Of a stretch of DNA of 64,000 bases, positions 1 through 11,227 are shown piece by piece; position 1 is the stretch's first letter; each line of letters starts with the position of its first letter. Source of the stretch: Sceloporus undulatus (Eukaryota > Chordata > Lepidosauria > Squamata > Phrynosomatidae); assembly GCF_019175285.1 (NCBI RefSeq), contig NC_056522.1, positions 237,735,242-237,799,241 on the forward strand, in the 5' to 3' direction. The position numbers and the translations under genes are program-made. The notes below the pieces were generated by a model. That model worked only from the letters and a program-made list of their open reading frames with translations, did not search any database and had not been told where the DNA came from.

Positions 1-40
1 TGATGCGGTACATAATATGGAGACAGAAGTATAAAATAAA

Positions 41-120
41 TGGTTCTAGTTTTGTCTTGGGCCTGCTACTTGTGATCTTGCCTCTGCCCCACTAGCTATG
101 CAGGGACAAGTTACCATTGT
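41..120 (+). repeat. 80-bp direct repeat, copy 1
   Basis: Identical to 1133-1212 except for one base (79 of 80). Starts TGGTTCTAGTTTTGTCTTGG and ends AAGTTACCATTGT. The flanks of the two copies are unrelated. No family recognised. Confidence 0.85.
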
Positions 121-1132
121 GATCATTTTTTAGTTTAAATAAAATCTTTGCTGATTGAGTGCCCCAAGGTGTACTGTTATATTTCTGCTATTTGTCCCAA
201 TCTGTTGGTTAAAAAAAAATCCAGTAAAAATAACTCTGTTCTTTGCATTAAATTATGATTCCAGAAAACCTTACTTGAAATTAACAATTTAACAGAACCT
301 TTTTTTTTTCTTTTTTGGCAATCCTCTGCATTACAGTACTCTGTAACAATAGTGGTGGAACCACTGATATAGTCCTGTTTAGTAAAAGAGACAACACACA
401 CAGCATTAGTGTGGGAATGGAGTATTAAACCATTGGCAGTGAATGGAAGCTGGGATGAATATAACAGGAAGGATTACTCTTTGGGGTATGTGTATGTTTT
501 AATTGACTGAAAAAGCACTAAAGTGCTATCCTGACATATCCTGTTCATTCATGTCTTAAACTGTGCAAAGTAGAAGCAACTGTTCAGCATCTGAATGAAC
601 CTGGCAGCAACTATGAAGACAGGAGATGTATATATGCAAGGCCTCTTAAGAAATGAATGCCTCATTGTACTGACTTTCATACTAATGTACTAACTTTTTA
701 AAAATCTAAAAGACCAGTTGGGAAGTGGAACTGATAATCTAAATAATCTAAATGGTTATTTCAGTGTACTGCAAAATGTTATTTGTGTATGTCTGGGATG
801 AAAAGGTAAATATTTTCTTTTGTATTGAAAGGCTTGCAATCCATGGAGGCCCCTTTTCAGGGGAAGAGAAAAACAAATCTATTGCTCAAAATAATGCAGA
901 AGAAGATGATTATTAAAGTATAGGGGTTAAGGAGAGAGACACCAGTGCATAAAACTTCTCCCCTTAGTATATCCATTCAACTCAATATGCCATGTTGCTT
1001 TGCTATTTCATGGACAGGGGTGCTAAAATAAATAGAAGTATAAAATAAAGTACCTCACATTCCCCTTTCTACAGTTTTCTTTTAAATGCTATTGCCTCTG
1101 CTAACCCCTGCTGGGGATCCAAAAGGTAGTTC
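121..1132. other. AT-rich unique sequence (probable ITGB5 intron)
   Basis: No gene, structured RNA or recognisable repeat between the two 80-bp copies. Short open frames here are random. Confidence 0.5.
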
Positions 1133-1212
1133 TGGTTCTAGTTTTGTCTTGGGCCTGCTACTTGTGGTCTTGCCTCTGCCCCACTAGCTATGCAGGGACA
1201 AGTTACCATTGT
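1133..1212 (+). repeat. 80-bp direct repeat, copy 2
   Basis: Second copy of the repeat at 41-120, offset by 1092 bp, with one mismatch near its middle. Confidence 0.85.
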
Positions 1213-1866
1213 AACTTTCAACATTCATTGTACTAATTGAATTCACTCTTAACTTCTAAGAGTTTGTCAAAAAGCAATGAAAATTTTGTGGGACTTCATA
1301 ATTTCCTTCTCTTTATTTCACATCTTTCCCCTTACTTGTCCATGTTCACCTTATATCTTAGCTCAGCTTACATCAGTTATACATTCATCATTCTCATGCA
1401 CAAATTCATGGATTTAAGGGACATTGGGTGACCATTTTAGTCAGAGACAAAACAGAATATTTTGTGGTGTAGAGGTTTTACCTCTTACTTGTCTTTTATT
1501 ATCCCAAGCATGTATGGTTTTCTTCTGATGCCTGCTGAGGCATAGGCTGTTGAATCCTTTGCTTGTGAAGATTTCTGAAGCTACACATCCTGGTAAACCA
1601 GGGGAAGTGGGACAATGTGGGACTCTCCATGTGTTCTTGAACTACAACTCCAAGCAGCTCAAATGGCTAATGTTCATGGGAATTGCAGCTCTGCAGCAAG
1701 CAGTATATACAAGGCCATACATTCTCCAGCCTTCATTTATATGGGCATGGGCAACTGTAGTAAGGTTATGGGCCAAATTAGTGCCCCTAGGTTCCTCCAC
1801 CACATGGACTGCCAAAAGCATACCCTCTAAGTGGCCAGGATTCTGTTTTGGGTTTTGATATGTTGT

Positions 1867-2072
1867 TACAGTATGACCCCCTTATCCATGGTACCAGACC
1901 TGAGGTTTTCACTTACCCATGTCTGAAAAAATATGGTTACTCTAGGCATCTAGAGGCACTACTTTATGGTCAATTGCAATGGAAATATAGGGTTTATTGT
2001 TATCAATGATTTCCAGTATTCTGCTGTAACTCTGGGAATGTATTCCCCCATGAATATGGGGATCATACTATA
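1867..2072. mobile_element. Tigger/pogo-like MITE
   Basis: Ends TA-CAGTATGACCCCCTTATCC and its complement GGGGATCATACTA-TA form imperfect 25-bp inverted repeats flanked by TA. The terminal style (CAGT..CCC) resembles MER2/Tigger non-autonomous elements. No transposase. Confidence 0.55.
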
Positions 2073-4336
2073 TTTTAAGATGCAGGGAGGCCTGCTATGT
2101 ATTTCAAAATGTATTCACTTTTTTGCCTTTCCCAGGAAAAAAGTTAGTCTTGGGAGAGGAGGACATCAGCCACCCAATCAGCCAGGGTGGTGGTGGCAGT
2201 TGGGGCATATGTAGCACCAGCGTTGCCCTTTGCTCAAACCTCTCGAGATGGTTGCTTAGCCAAGGATATGAGAGATCAAATGAGATTGCAAGAGTCTCAA
2301 TTCTGTAGGGATTTGGTGACACTCAAGTAATTCCAACAACTTTCTCATCCTTGTTTTGTATGAACAAACAGCTGAAGGATAAATTTAAGTGCCAGAGTTT
2401 AAAACTGTTCATAATTTGCCACTTCTTTTCTCACCAGCTATGCACCATCAACCATGTTCTGATCATTAAAGGGTGTTCAAGGAACTCAACACAGAAAAAT
2501 AGACTAGTTTGTTCTCCTCACAGCAAAACTCTTTATAATCATATTAGGTGAGGCAGCCTAATTTGTGTGGTCTCCAACTCTTTATCATTCTCAGCATAAA
2601 GGATTAGTGTAGCCCTGACCTTACATTGGCACACCACCATAGTATCAAACTCAAAGGCCATTGAACTCAAGGGCCAGTCATGCTAGAAATTGAATGCACA
2701 CAGTGAATAACACAGATAATTTTAAAATTGGAACAAAGAAATGTATAAATAAAGTTTTCATGTTGTATTGTGAATTTAAACAGACCTTTCTCATTGCCAT
2801 TGAATTTGCTTGTTTCTTGACGCCTTATTTGAGAACATCAGTAACGGCTATTTTCTTAAATCTCACTATTGTCTAACTTCCAGATCCATGAACATACTGT
2901 TTTGAAAATCTTCCCAGTCCTTAACTGAGTTTACATAGATGCTTTTGATATTTGAGAACATGCTCCTCTTTCTTTTCTTTTCCTTTTGTTCCATTGCACT
3001 GGATGTTTGGATGTGTTTTTGAACACTTGTTAGCCAAAATATTACATCAGAGTGTATGTCTGTATGTGCATGTCCACATCCTTCCTAGGAGTGTAATTCA
3101 GACCATGAAGTAATAGCTTGGCTCAGCTTGATACAGGAAAGGAAGAGAAATGAGGGTGTGCTCATGGGTGGAACACACCATCCTTTTCCTTCTCCAAGGA
3201 GCCTAGAGAACCATATCTTCATGGTTTAAAGTGTCTAATCACTCCCCTTACCACCAGTAAGAAGGAGAAGCAGCTTCTCCTGGGACTTGACAGCTGTGGG
3301 TGGGTTTTGAGATGTAGTGCAAGGGTGAGAGAATGTGCCCCATCAAATGAGGACATATGTGCACACAAGCTGTACTTAACCGTACTCATATCACTAATAG
3401 GATGCCAGCTTTTGTTTTAAGAGACATACTGAAAATGCTCAGGAGGTGGTGAGGTATGTATGTGTGAGTATGTATGAGAGTACAAATATGTAGAGAATAA
3501 TGGGGTTTGTCAGTGATACTTTTCTGCTGTTTCACTTGCATGCCCAGTCATGTATCTGTATATTTTGCATCCTCAACGATTAAAACAAGAGAGGTTACAA
3601 GGAGCAGAACAAGAGCTACAATACATTTTCTTCTTTCTCTACTCTTGTTTCCTTTTTATAAGGGGTCTAAGTGGGTGGTTTAGGCAAAAGGCACAGTGGC
3701 ACTTTAAATCAATTATCCTTTAATATGGCATGAGCTTAAAGGAGAACAGCAAGAGGTGAGGTTATATACACATGGACTGATACTCAAGTTTGGCTTGTTA
3801 AATCAAGTTGACATGGTAAAAATTGAAGTGCAATGTAAATCACACTACCTAATGGTGTATAAACATCACTGGAACACATAAGTGGATTGTGTTAGCAAGC
3901 AGTGTTTTCATTGTGAGATTATCTTAGTGAAAACTCAAAAGGATTAAAAAAAAATCTACATGACTTCAGTGTGTGAACAAGTTGAATAAATATCAGAATG
4001 TTGATGATTTGAAGCTCCTTGGTTGCAGGGAAAAAAAGGAATGCAATAATTTTTGCTAAGGAAGGGCTTTATCTTGAACAGATGTCAGTGTCGTAAGAGG
4101 GACATGTTTGAAGGGATGGACCTCTGCTTCTGCAGACTGCTAAATTAATTCCAGTCATTTTCCTAACACTTGCTGAGACTGTCAAAATGAGGGTCTGTGT
4201 GTGATGACAGGAAGTGAAAATATTATACCACTGGTATGTATGCCAAAACACTAATTCAAAACAAGCATCATTGGATAAATGCAGCATTCCTTGTGAAATG
4301 AAAATGCTTCTTCCCTCATGCAGTTATATAATTATA
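2073..4336. other. Intronic sequence without recognised features
   Basis: AT-rich, with short GT-rich runs near 3.05 and 3.46 kb. No exon-like cysteine-rich ITGB5 segment was found. No repeat family assigned. Confidence 0.4.
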
Positions 4337-4838
4337 ATTATTATTATTATTTATTTATAGCCCGCTTTCCCAGGGTAGATCAAAGCGGGTTACAGCAAAG
4401 CAAAAGGAAATACAAAACAGAATACAAAACATACAGTATAAACATCATAAAAACAGCTCATTACGTTAAAACACTATAAAAATACGAACAGCAGAAAAAA
4501 CCAGAAAAAAACAAACTGGCAGAATGAGACCATTGTATAACGGGAGAACAGCATGAAGTCAGGACACATGGGGGAAAGCTTGTCGGAAGAGAAAGGTCTT
4601 TAGTTCCTTCCTATAGAGATCAAGAGAGGTGACGGAGCAGAGCTCATCGGGAAGGGAGTTCCAGAGCTGCGGGGCCAAGATGGAAAACGCCCTTTGTGCA
4701 GTCAAGGTGTATTTTGACTTAGGAACCCTTAACAAGTGCTTCCCGGCCGGTCTGAGAGTGCGGGGCGGATTATATGGGGAGAGGTGGTCCTCCAAGTACC
4801 CTGGACCCAAGCCATTTAGGGCTTTATTTAATTTTTAA
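4337..4838 (-). mobile_element. L2-type LINE, 3' fragment
   Basis: On the - strand it encodes an RT C-terminal piece (YLEDHLSPYNPPRTLRPAGK, FSILAPQLWNSLPDELCSVT) and runs into the typical tail over CCCGCTTTCCC and an (ATT)n/(TTTA)n end at about 4337-4365. Severely 5'-truncated. Confidence 0.8.
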
Positions 4839-5362
4839 TTAAATACATTTAATATGTATTTAATATTTGAATAGGATGAGTTTGATGAAATATTTGCTTT
4901 GTCTCAGGCAAGGGTGGCTGTGGTTTTATTCTATGACAGCATACAGTTGTACTATTTGTGTGCTACAAGGATTCTGTGACTGGATTTGACTGCTTTTTAT
5001 ATTCAGTTGTGTTGAGCAGGTGAGAGGCAAACTGCCAAAATACTCAGGGGAGGAATAGCTTACAAAGTCTTTCCAGCAGGTGTTGTTTTTACATAAGCAT
5101 CATGAACCCTCTCTTGGTGATGTGTTTATATAATCATCATTGATCCTCTCCACTAATTCTTTATTATACTGCTTATTTCCCCTAATTGTTGGCATTCATA
5201 AAGAGGGAAGGTGAGCAATCATGTGGAAAAGTTAGTCCAGTTTTATTTGTCCTGCACTTCTAAGGTTTCTGCTTTTGTGCCCACTCCCCATTTCTAAATG
5301 TTAGTCAGAATGCTCAATTACATAGATTGCTTTATTTTTATTCCCACTATGGGTACCTTATA

Positions 5363-5534
5363 GGTAGGGCTGCCAGGTGAAATAAGAGACAGGACTCCCA
5401 TACCTTTGATGGTTATTTAGAACAGGACATTTCAATGGATATCACTTAATTGAGAAACAATATTTGCTGAAATTCCTTATGCTACACAACTGTTAAAGGT
5501 ACAGGAGCCCTGTTCCTTATTTCACTTGGTAAAC
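5363..5534. mobile_element. Palindromic MITE
   Basis: Left arm GGCTGCCAGGTGAAATAAG...CATACCTTT pairs with right arm AAAGGTACAGGAGCCCTG...CTTATTTCACTTGG. About 170 bp, arms about 40 bp. A relative of its end appears at 51892-51940. Superfamily not assigned. Confidence 0.55.
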
Positions 5535-6577
5535 GCTTATTTCCTATGAACCCAGTTCATAGGAAGTGGGAGACATAGTTCTTAGTTTTATTTACAAGCT
5601 TCTAGATTTTAAAAGTCTGTGCCACATTTCAGAAAGCAACTCTGCCATTTCACAGGTGTTAAATGTTTAATGCTAGATTGTGATGAGCACATCTTTTTGC
5701 TTTATTTCTATTTCATTCCATTTCATTTCAGTTGTTTTAAAATTTTAATTCTGGGGTTTTCTGTCTGAAAAGTATTGCAGAAAATTATATTGTTCACACT
5801 TTCAGGTTGGTTTTATGTTTTAGTGACAGATCATATGATTTGGTGTATATTATTAGCAATTCTTTTGAGCGGGGGTGGTGGGTTATTCTGTAATTTGTCT
5901 GGACCTCTTTAGTCTACTAAACCTGAAGCTGAGACATCTCTCTGTGTGCGTGTGCATGCACATGTTTGTGCAGGTATAAAAGCTACATAGTTCAAATTGA
6001 ACAAATTTTGACTGCTTACAGATTTTTGACTGCAAGTGTAAAAATGAAATGAGAACAAGAACCAAATTGTCATCTGGTTATACATTTTCATTTGGTGATT
6101 GAGTTGGCAAATGAAATAAAACAGACAGGGCAACCCTCTGTGACTGAATGCAGAATACAGATCTGTCACCCCTTCCAGGAGTGTGTGTATGTGCGCATGT
6201 ATTTCAAAGGAGCTGCTGCTAACTCAGGAGAAATAGCTTGCAGAACAAGTACTGTCCTGCCCAAAATTCACTGCATGAGCTTGGTTAATTGTGCCATTTT
6301 GGAATGCAGATAGAAGTTAGAGATTCTGCCTTGCTGAGTAATGGAAAAAACCTAAGAGGAAGTAGCTTAATTTGCATGCCTAAGCAGTCATTCCTTCTCA
6401 GTACACACCCTCATAAACTCAAACATCCACACTTTCCAAAGTTCAAAGCCTCTTGCTACCTCTTCCATTACAGATTAGGCATTTTAACAGTTTTTATCTA
6501 TTATATCTCCCTAAACATGGGCCCAAGTTGTATCCCCCTCCTAAACATGGGCTCATTGAGCCCCCAGGGCAGCTAAA

Positions 6578-6716
6578 TCAGTGGTTTCCAAACTTTGGTC
6601 CTCCAGATGTTCGGCATTCACTTCCCAGAATTCCTGACTGTAGGCCAGCTGGCTGGGGCTTCTGGGAAATGAAGTCCCAGACACCTGGAGGACCAAAGTT
6701 TGGGTATCACTGAGCT
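6578..6716. mobile_element. hAT-like palindromic MITE, copy 1
   Basis: Starts near AGTGGTTTCCAAACTTTGG and ends with CCAAAGTTTGGGTATCACT, nearly self-complementary throughout with CCAGAATTCC near the middle. Same family as 47381-47512. Confidence 0.65.
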
Positions 6717-6728
6717 AAATCAATGAAG

Positions 6729-6890
6729 TTGAAGGCTTTTGTGACCAGCATCCATAGTTTTTTGTGGGTTTTTCAGGCTATGTGGCCATGTTCTAGAAGA
6801 GTTTATTCCTGACATTTTGCCAGCATCTTCAGAGATGCCAGCCACAAATGCTGGCAAAACGTCAGGAATAAACTCTTCTAGAATAGCCCA
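6729..6890. mobile_element. Foldback element, copy 1
   Basis: Arms at 6791-6825 (TTCTAGAAGAGTTTATTCCT...) and 6848-6882 are inverted copies around CATCTTCAGAGATGCCAGCC. Preceded by the family flank CAGCATCCATAGTTTTTTG. Copies 2 and 3 are at 42562-42862 and 52110-52306. Confidence 0.7.
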
Positions 6891-7597
6891 TTATATGGGG
6901 TAATTCTCACATCTTCAGTGTTTCCATGTCAGGTATGTAAAAATTGAACCATCCATTTTAATCTAATTATAAAACCCAAGGGGCAAACTATGAAGCCCCG
7001 CATGTGCCCTTGTGAACAAATTAGAGAAAACCACAGCGTGCAAGTTGGTATTTGAAGCTGAGCCAAATAACTTTAATTGGACTGTGCTCTTGAGGCTGCT
7101 GTGAAAAGCCAAAGGCAGAGGAAGGGAGAAAGGGGAGGGGGGAGGAGATGAAGGAGAGCTGGCCTCTTTGCTGTGCCTTTTCATTTAACAAGGATGCATG
7201 CAGAAAACGCGGCAGAGGAGGCCAAGACAATGTCTTGCCAAATGCTTGAGTGACAGCATATCTCTCCAGTTCTTGATTTTGTTTTGTTTCATTAGCAGCA
7301 GTGGGCTGTTTTTCATGAATGTTTGGAATTTTGCATGTCTGGCTCAATCCCATCTGCCAACCCCCTTGTTGAGATGAGGAATATACAAATGCATGTTAGG
7401 CAGTTGTGGTGGGAAGCCTTCCATAACTTTCAGCCTTTACTACATTTCCGCTGTTAAGACACTCTGGAATAATCTATGTGAAAAGAAGGGATTTGCTGTT
7501 CTGCTGTGTCTTTTCTCATCTCTTGAGGAAATCAGAAGGCAGTGAAAAGTATGGTGGTTGGTTAGACTGGCAGCTGTGATCTTGTATACCAGTAAAT

Positions 7598-7750
7598 ATG
7601 AACATTGGCTTACCTTGTGATATGTTTGTTTTCAGCGATGGAGGCGATGGAATCCTCAATTGGGTTAGTTCCCTCCTCTCGCTCCAATAGGCAGGGACTA
7701 GGAAGTTGCAGGTGACGTCAAGGAGGGAACGCCCCTGACCTTCCAGTCGT
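7598..7750 (+). repeat. DIRS right inverted terminal repeat with outer extension
   Basis: From about 7633 it repeats the left end in inverted orientation. An extra segment, 7598-7632 (starting ATGAACATTGGCTTACC), lies outside the part shared with the left end. DIRS elements typically have a right repeat longer than the left. Confidence 0.85.
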
Positions 7751-7882
7751 TGTAACAGCCAAAGCTAAAGATTATTTAACACTAACATATAGAAGGTTAA
7801 GAACAGCAAAACTATGTACAAAACAACTTGTATCTAGCTTATCCTCTCCAAAACCGAAGCGTGACCTCAGTTCTGGGAGGGT

Positions 7883-7976
7883 AGGATTCCATCGCCTCCA
7901 TCGCTGAAAACAAACATATCACAAGGTAAGCCAATGTTCATTTTTCCAGCGATGGAGGGAGGGAATCCTCAATTGG
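7883..7976 (+). repeat. DIRS internal complementary region
   Basis: 7883-7940 is complementary to the element's right end including its outer extension. About 7941-7976 matches the complement of the left end (TTTTCCAGCGATGGAGGG...). The two are joined head to tail, as a circle junction would be. This is the hallmark that lets DIRS RNA be copied into a closed circle. Confidence 0.85.
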
Positions 7977-8029
7977 GATATGCCAAAGCTATCTACTGTG
8001 GGAGGGAGAACTGACAGTGGCAACTAGAC

Positions 8030-9100
8030 AATCGCTTGGAGGACTCGTCTACCAAACGAAGCCTCTGCAGATTGGAAAACATCCAAACGGTAGTGGCGGA
8101 CAAAAGTGGAGGGGGAAGCCCAAGTGGCAGCCCTACAAATATCTACCAGGGGGGGCATTAGTGGAGAGGGCAGCCGATGTGGCAGCACTGCGTGTAGAAT
8201 GGGCGGTGATAGCCCGAGGGGCAGATGAGCTATTAGAAGTATAACATTTGGATATGCAGTCTCTTAACCACCTAGATAGTGTGGAGGAGGACACTCTTTT
8301 GCCCTTAGATGAAGCAGCAAAAGAGACAAACAGGCGATCAGAAGTACGAAAACGTCGTGTACGCTTGATGTAGATTCGAAGGGCCCGCCGGACATCTAAT
8401 GTGTGCCAGGTTTTTTCTAATTGTCTTTTGGGTTTAGGACAGAAAGACGGTAACACAATCTCTTGGGACCTGTGGAAGGTAGAGTTGACTTTGGGGATAA
8501 AGGTTGGGTCTAGACGTAATACCACTGAGTCCTCTCTGAAAGAACAAAGCTCTGATCTGACTGACAAGGCTGCTAGCTCGGAGACTCTTCTGGCGGAGGT
8601 AATGGCTATAAGAAATAACACCTTCCAAGTAAGGAATTTGATGTCCGTTTGATGTAGTGGTTCAAAGGGAGCTGTAGTTAGAGCTGCCAAAACTAAATGG
8701 AGGTCCCAAGTTGGATAACGGTGAACTACTGGAGGACCAAGTAGTGTAGCTGCCCTCAAGAATTTCTTGACATAAGGATGGGAAGAAATCTGACTTGATA
8801 GTTTGACAGGTAGAGCCGAAGTGATTGCTGATATTTGTCTTTTTAGAGTGTTGGGCTTGAGTCCCTTATCAAGTCCTTGTTGAAGGTAGAGGAGAAGGTC
8901 GCCTATTGAAAATGAAGCTGTAGATATATTGTTTGAGTTACACCAAGAAGTGAAGTTGCGGTAAGTATACTCATATATTCGCCTAGTCGAGGGTCTTCTA
9001 GACTGGATGATGGTATCAACTACCTGAGCATTTAGGCCATCTCTTAACAGGATGAGGCGTTCAGTCTCCATGCGTGAAGATTGAGCCATTGTGGGTCTGG
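8030..9100 (-). CDS. DIRS tyrosine recombinase region (approximate limits)
   Basis: Region of the phage-integrase-like recombinase that DIRS elements use in place of a DDE integrase. An N-terminal SAM-like core (RPSTRRIYEYTYRNFTSWC, LLLYLQQGLDKGLKPNTLKR) is followed by the catalytic domain with ARRVSELAALS (first Arg) and HSTRSAATSAAL (His-x-x-Arg box). The reading frame extends far upstream over the RT/RNase H frame, as reported for the family. About one break is likely in this region. Confidence 0.8.
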
Positions 9101-11227
9101 ATGAAATATCTGACCCTGGGATAACAGGTCTGGGCGCAGAGGAAGTCTGAACTTGTCCTGTGATAGGGATAAGATTTCTGGAAACCAGGCCCTTCTTGGC
9201 CAATGTGGAGCAACCAGTATCAGGGTAGCTCTTTCGCTTCTTAGCTTTAGCAGGCATCTGGATATCATTGGGATTGGAGGAAAGGCATAGAGCAGACCCG
9301 GAGGCCACGGGGCATGAAGGGCGTCGGTGTCCTCTGAACCCTGAGACGGGAATCGGGAGAAGAATCTCGGTAGCTGATTGTTTACTGGGGATGCGAACAG
9401 ATCTAACATGGGAGTCCCCAGATACTGGGATATCATTTGAAATACCTCTGGATGGAGATGCCATTCTGCTTGGTCTATGTCTGACCTGCTTAGCCAGTCT
9501 GCTTTGGTGTTTAGAGTCCCTTTTATGTGTTCGGCCCTTAGAGACAGGAGGTTGATTTCCGACCAACTTATTAGACTTTTGGTCTCTTGCATCAACGCTC
9601 GTGATCTGGTTCCGCCCTCTCTGTTGACATGAGCTTTTGCTGTGATGTTGTCCGTCCTGACCAAAACATGGGTGTGGTTTACGAGCTGGGCAAAGGCCAG
9701 AAGGGCCAGGCGAATCGCCCTGAGTTCCAGCCAATTGATGCTGTGGGCTCTTTCGTGATCTGACCACCTGCCTTGAGCCACGTGTTTGCCGAGGGTGGCA
9801 CCCCATCCGTGGAGACTTGCATCTGTGGTTATTTGTATCTGGTGGAGAAGCCATATCGGGCGTCCCAGTTGTATTCGATTGGACATCCACCATTGTAGTG
9901 ACCTTTTTACGCTTTGGGGCACATGAACCTGTTTGTGTCTCTTTTGGGTAATCATCTGTTGAAAGGGTAGGAGCAACCATTGCAGTTCCCTTGAGTGAAA
10001 TCGAGCCCAGGGAACACAGGTCATGGCTGATATCATGAGTCCCTGAAGCCTTGCAAGGAGAAGTAGATCTATTGATGGTGAAGGAAGAATGGAGGTTATC
10101 AAGTCTTGAATGTCCTTTATCCGTTGTGGTGGCAGTGATACAACTCCCTTGAGGGTATCTATCAATGATCCTAAGTGAAGAATCGTCTGAGAAGGTATAA
10201 GGTGGCTCTTCCCATGATTTACCAGAAAACCATGGAGAGACAACGACTGTAACACCGCAGTGACAGCGCTGGAGGCCTGTTGAAAGGTTGGGGCGGCAAT
10301 CAGTAAATCGTCTAAATATGGGAAGACGTATAGGCCCTGTAGTCTCCAGTGTGCGACTAAGGCTATCATTATTTTGCTGAAAACTCTTGGAGCTGATGAG
10401 AGGCCAAATGGGAGCGCCCTGTATTGGAAGTGACGTTTGTTGTAACAAAAACGGAGGTATCTGCGGTGAGATGGATGTATCGGAATGTGTAAATAAGCCT
10501 CCCTTAAATCTAGGGCTGCCATGTAGACTCGTGGTTTTAATGACTCTAATATGGTCTTTAGAGTCTCCATTCTGAAATGACGTTTTCGGACACTCTTGTT
10601 GACCCTCTTTAAGTCCAGGATTGCCCTCCATGATTTGTTTTTCTTGGGCACTATAAACAGGATGGAGTAGCACCCCTTGTGTCTCTCTGGAGGTGGTACA
10701 ATTTCGATTGCCCCTATCTTCAGTAGGTGATCGATGGCCTCCAGCATCAGAAGGTGTTTGCGTGGACGCTTCGACCTTGGTGAAACTGTGAAATGGTCGC
10801 GGGGAGGGTGAATAAAGTCTATCAAGTAGCCCTGTGAAATAGTCGACAAGACCCATCTGTCTGATGTGGTTGTTTGCCAAACATGGTGGAAATGTAGTAG
10901 CCTGCCTCCCACCAGATCCGGCGGGTAGTCAGGATCGCTGATTGGTTCCCTGTTTGCCAGGGTTGGAGGATCCAGAGTTGTTGGAGGCAGGTTTTTCGAA
11001 GGCTCTAGCCTGTGACTGATGTTTAGGTGAGAATCTTCGATCAGGCCATTGTTGTTGTTTTCCATATCTGTTGTCTCTTTGTTTGAAGGAGGAGTTGCTG
11101 TTGTTACGAAAGGAACGACCAGATGATTGACCTTGGCGAGAGGACTTTTTGTCGTCGCGTCTATATGAGGATGGAAGTGCCTTCTTTTTGTCTTTAGTCT
11201 CGATGAGTATAGGGTCCAGCACATCAC
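9044..11227 (-). CDS. DIRS reverse transcriptase / RNase H region
   Basis: Frame of about 727 residues. RT signatures: VPKKNKSWRAILDLKRVNKS, LDLREAYLHIPIHPSHRRYL, ALPFGLSSAPRVFSKIM and the catalytic YLDDLLIAA. RNase H follows: ITTDASLHGWGATL, NWLELRAIRLALLAF and VRTDNITAKAH, giving the D-E-D set. A C-terminal block with DLFASPVNNQLPRFFSRFP and GLLYAFPPIPM is conserved in DIRS elements and is sometimes likened to a Dam-type methylase. I see the block but cannot prove that activity. Confidence 0.88.
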   Translation of the reverse strand: MMCWTLYSSRLKTKRRHFHPHIDATTKSPLAKVNHLVVPFVTTATPPSNKETTDMENNNNGLIEDSHLNISHRLEPSKNLPPTTLDPPTLANREPISDPDYPPDLVGGRLLHFHHVWQTTTSDRWVLSTISQGYLIDFIHPPRDHFTVSPRSKRPRKHLLMLEAIDHLLKIGAIEIVPPPERHKGCYSILFIVPKKNKSWRAILDLKRVNKSVRKRHFRMETLKTILESLKPRVYMAALDLREAYLHIPIHPSHRRYLRFCYNKRHFQYRALPFGLSSAPRVFSKIMIALVAHWRLQGLYVFPYLDDLLIAAPTFQQASSAVTAVLQSLSLHGFLVNHGKSHLIPSQTILHLGSLIDTLKGVVSLPPQRIKDIQDLITSILPSPSIDLLLLARLQGLMISAMTCVPWARFHSRELQWLLLPFQQMITQKRHKQVHVPQSVKRSLQWWMSNRIQLGRPIWLLHQIQITTDASLHGWGATLGKHVAQGRWSDHERAHSINWLELRAIRLALLAFAQLVNHTHVLVRTDNITAKAHVNREGGTRSRALMQETKSLISWSEINLLSLRAEHIKGTLNTKADWLSRSDIDQAEWHLHPEVFQMISQYLGTPMLDLFASPVNNQLPRFFSRFPSQGSEDTDALHAPWPPGLLYAFPPIPMISRCLLKLRSERATLILVAPHWPRRAWFPEILSLSQDKFRLPLRPDLLSQGQIFHPDPQWLNLHAWRLNASSC

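Noticed and set aside
41-1212. The 80-bp repeat pair as solo ends of an LTR element
   Set aside because: Too short, no TG..CA ends, no primer-binding site or polypurine tract, and the spacer has no coding remains.
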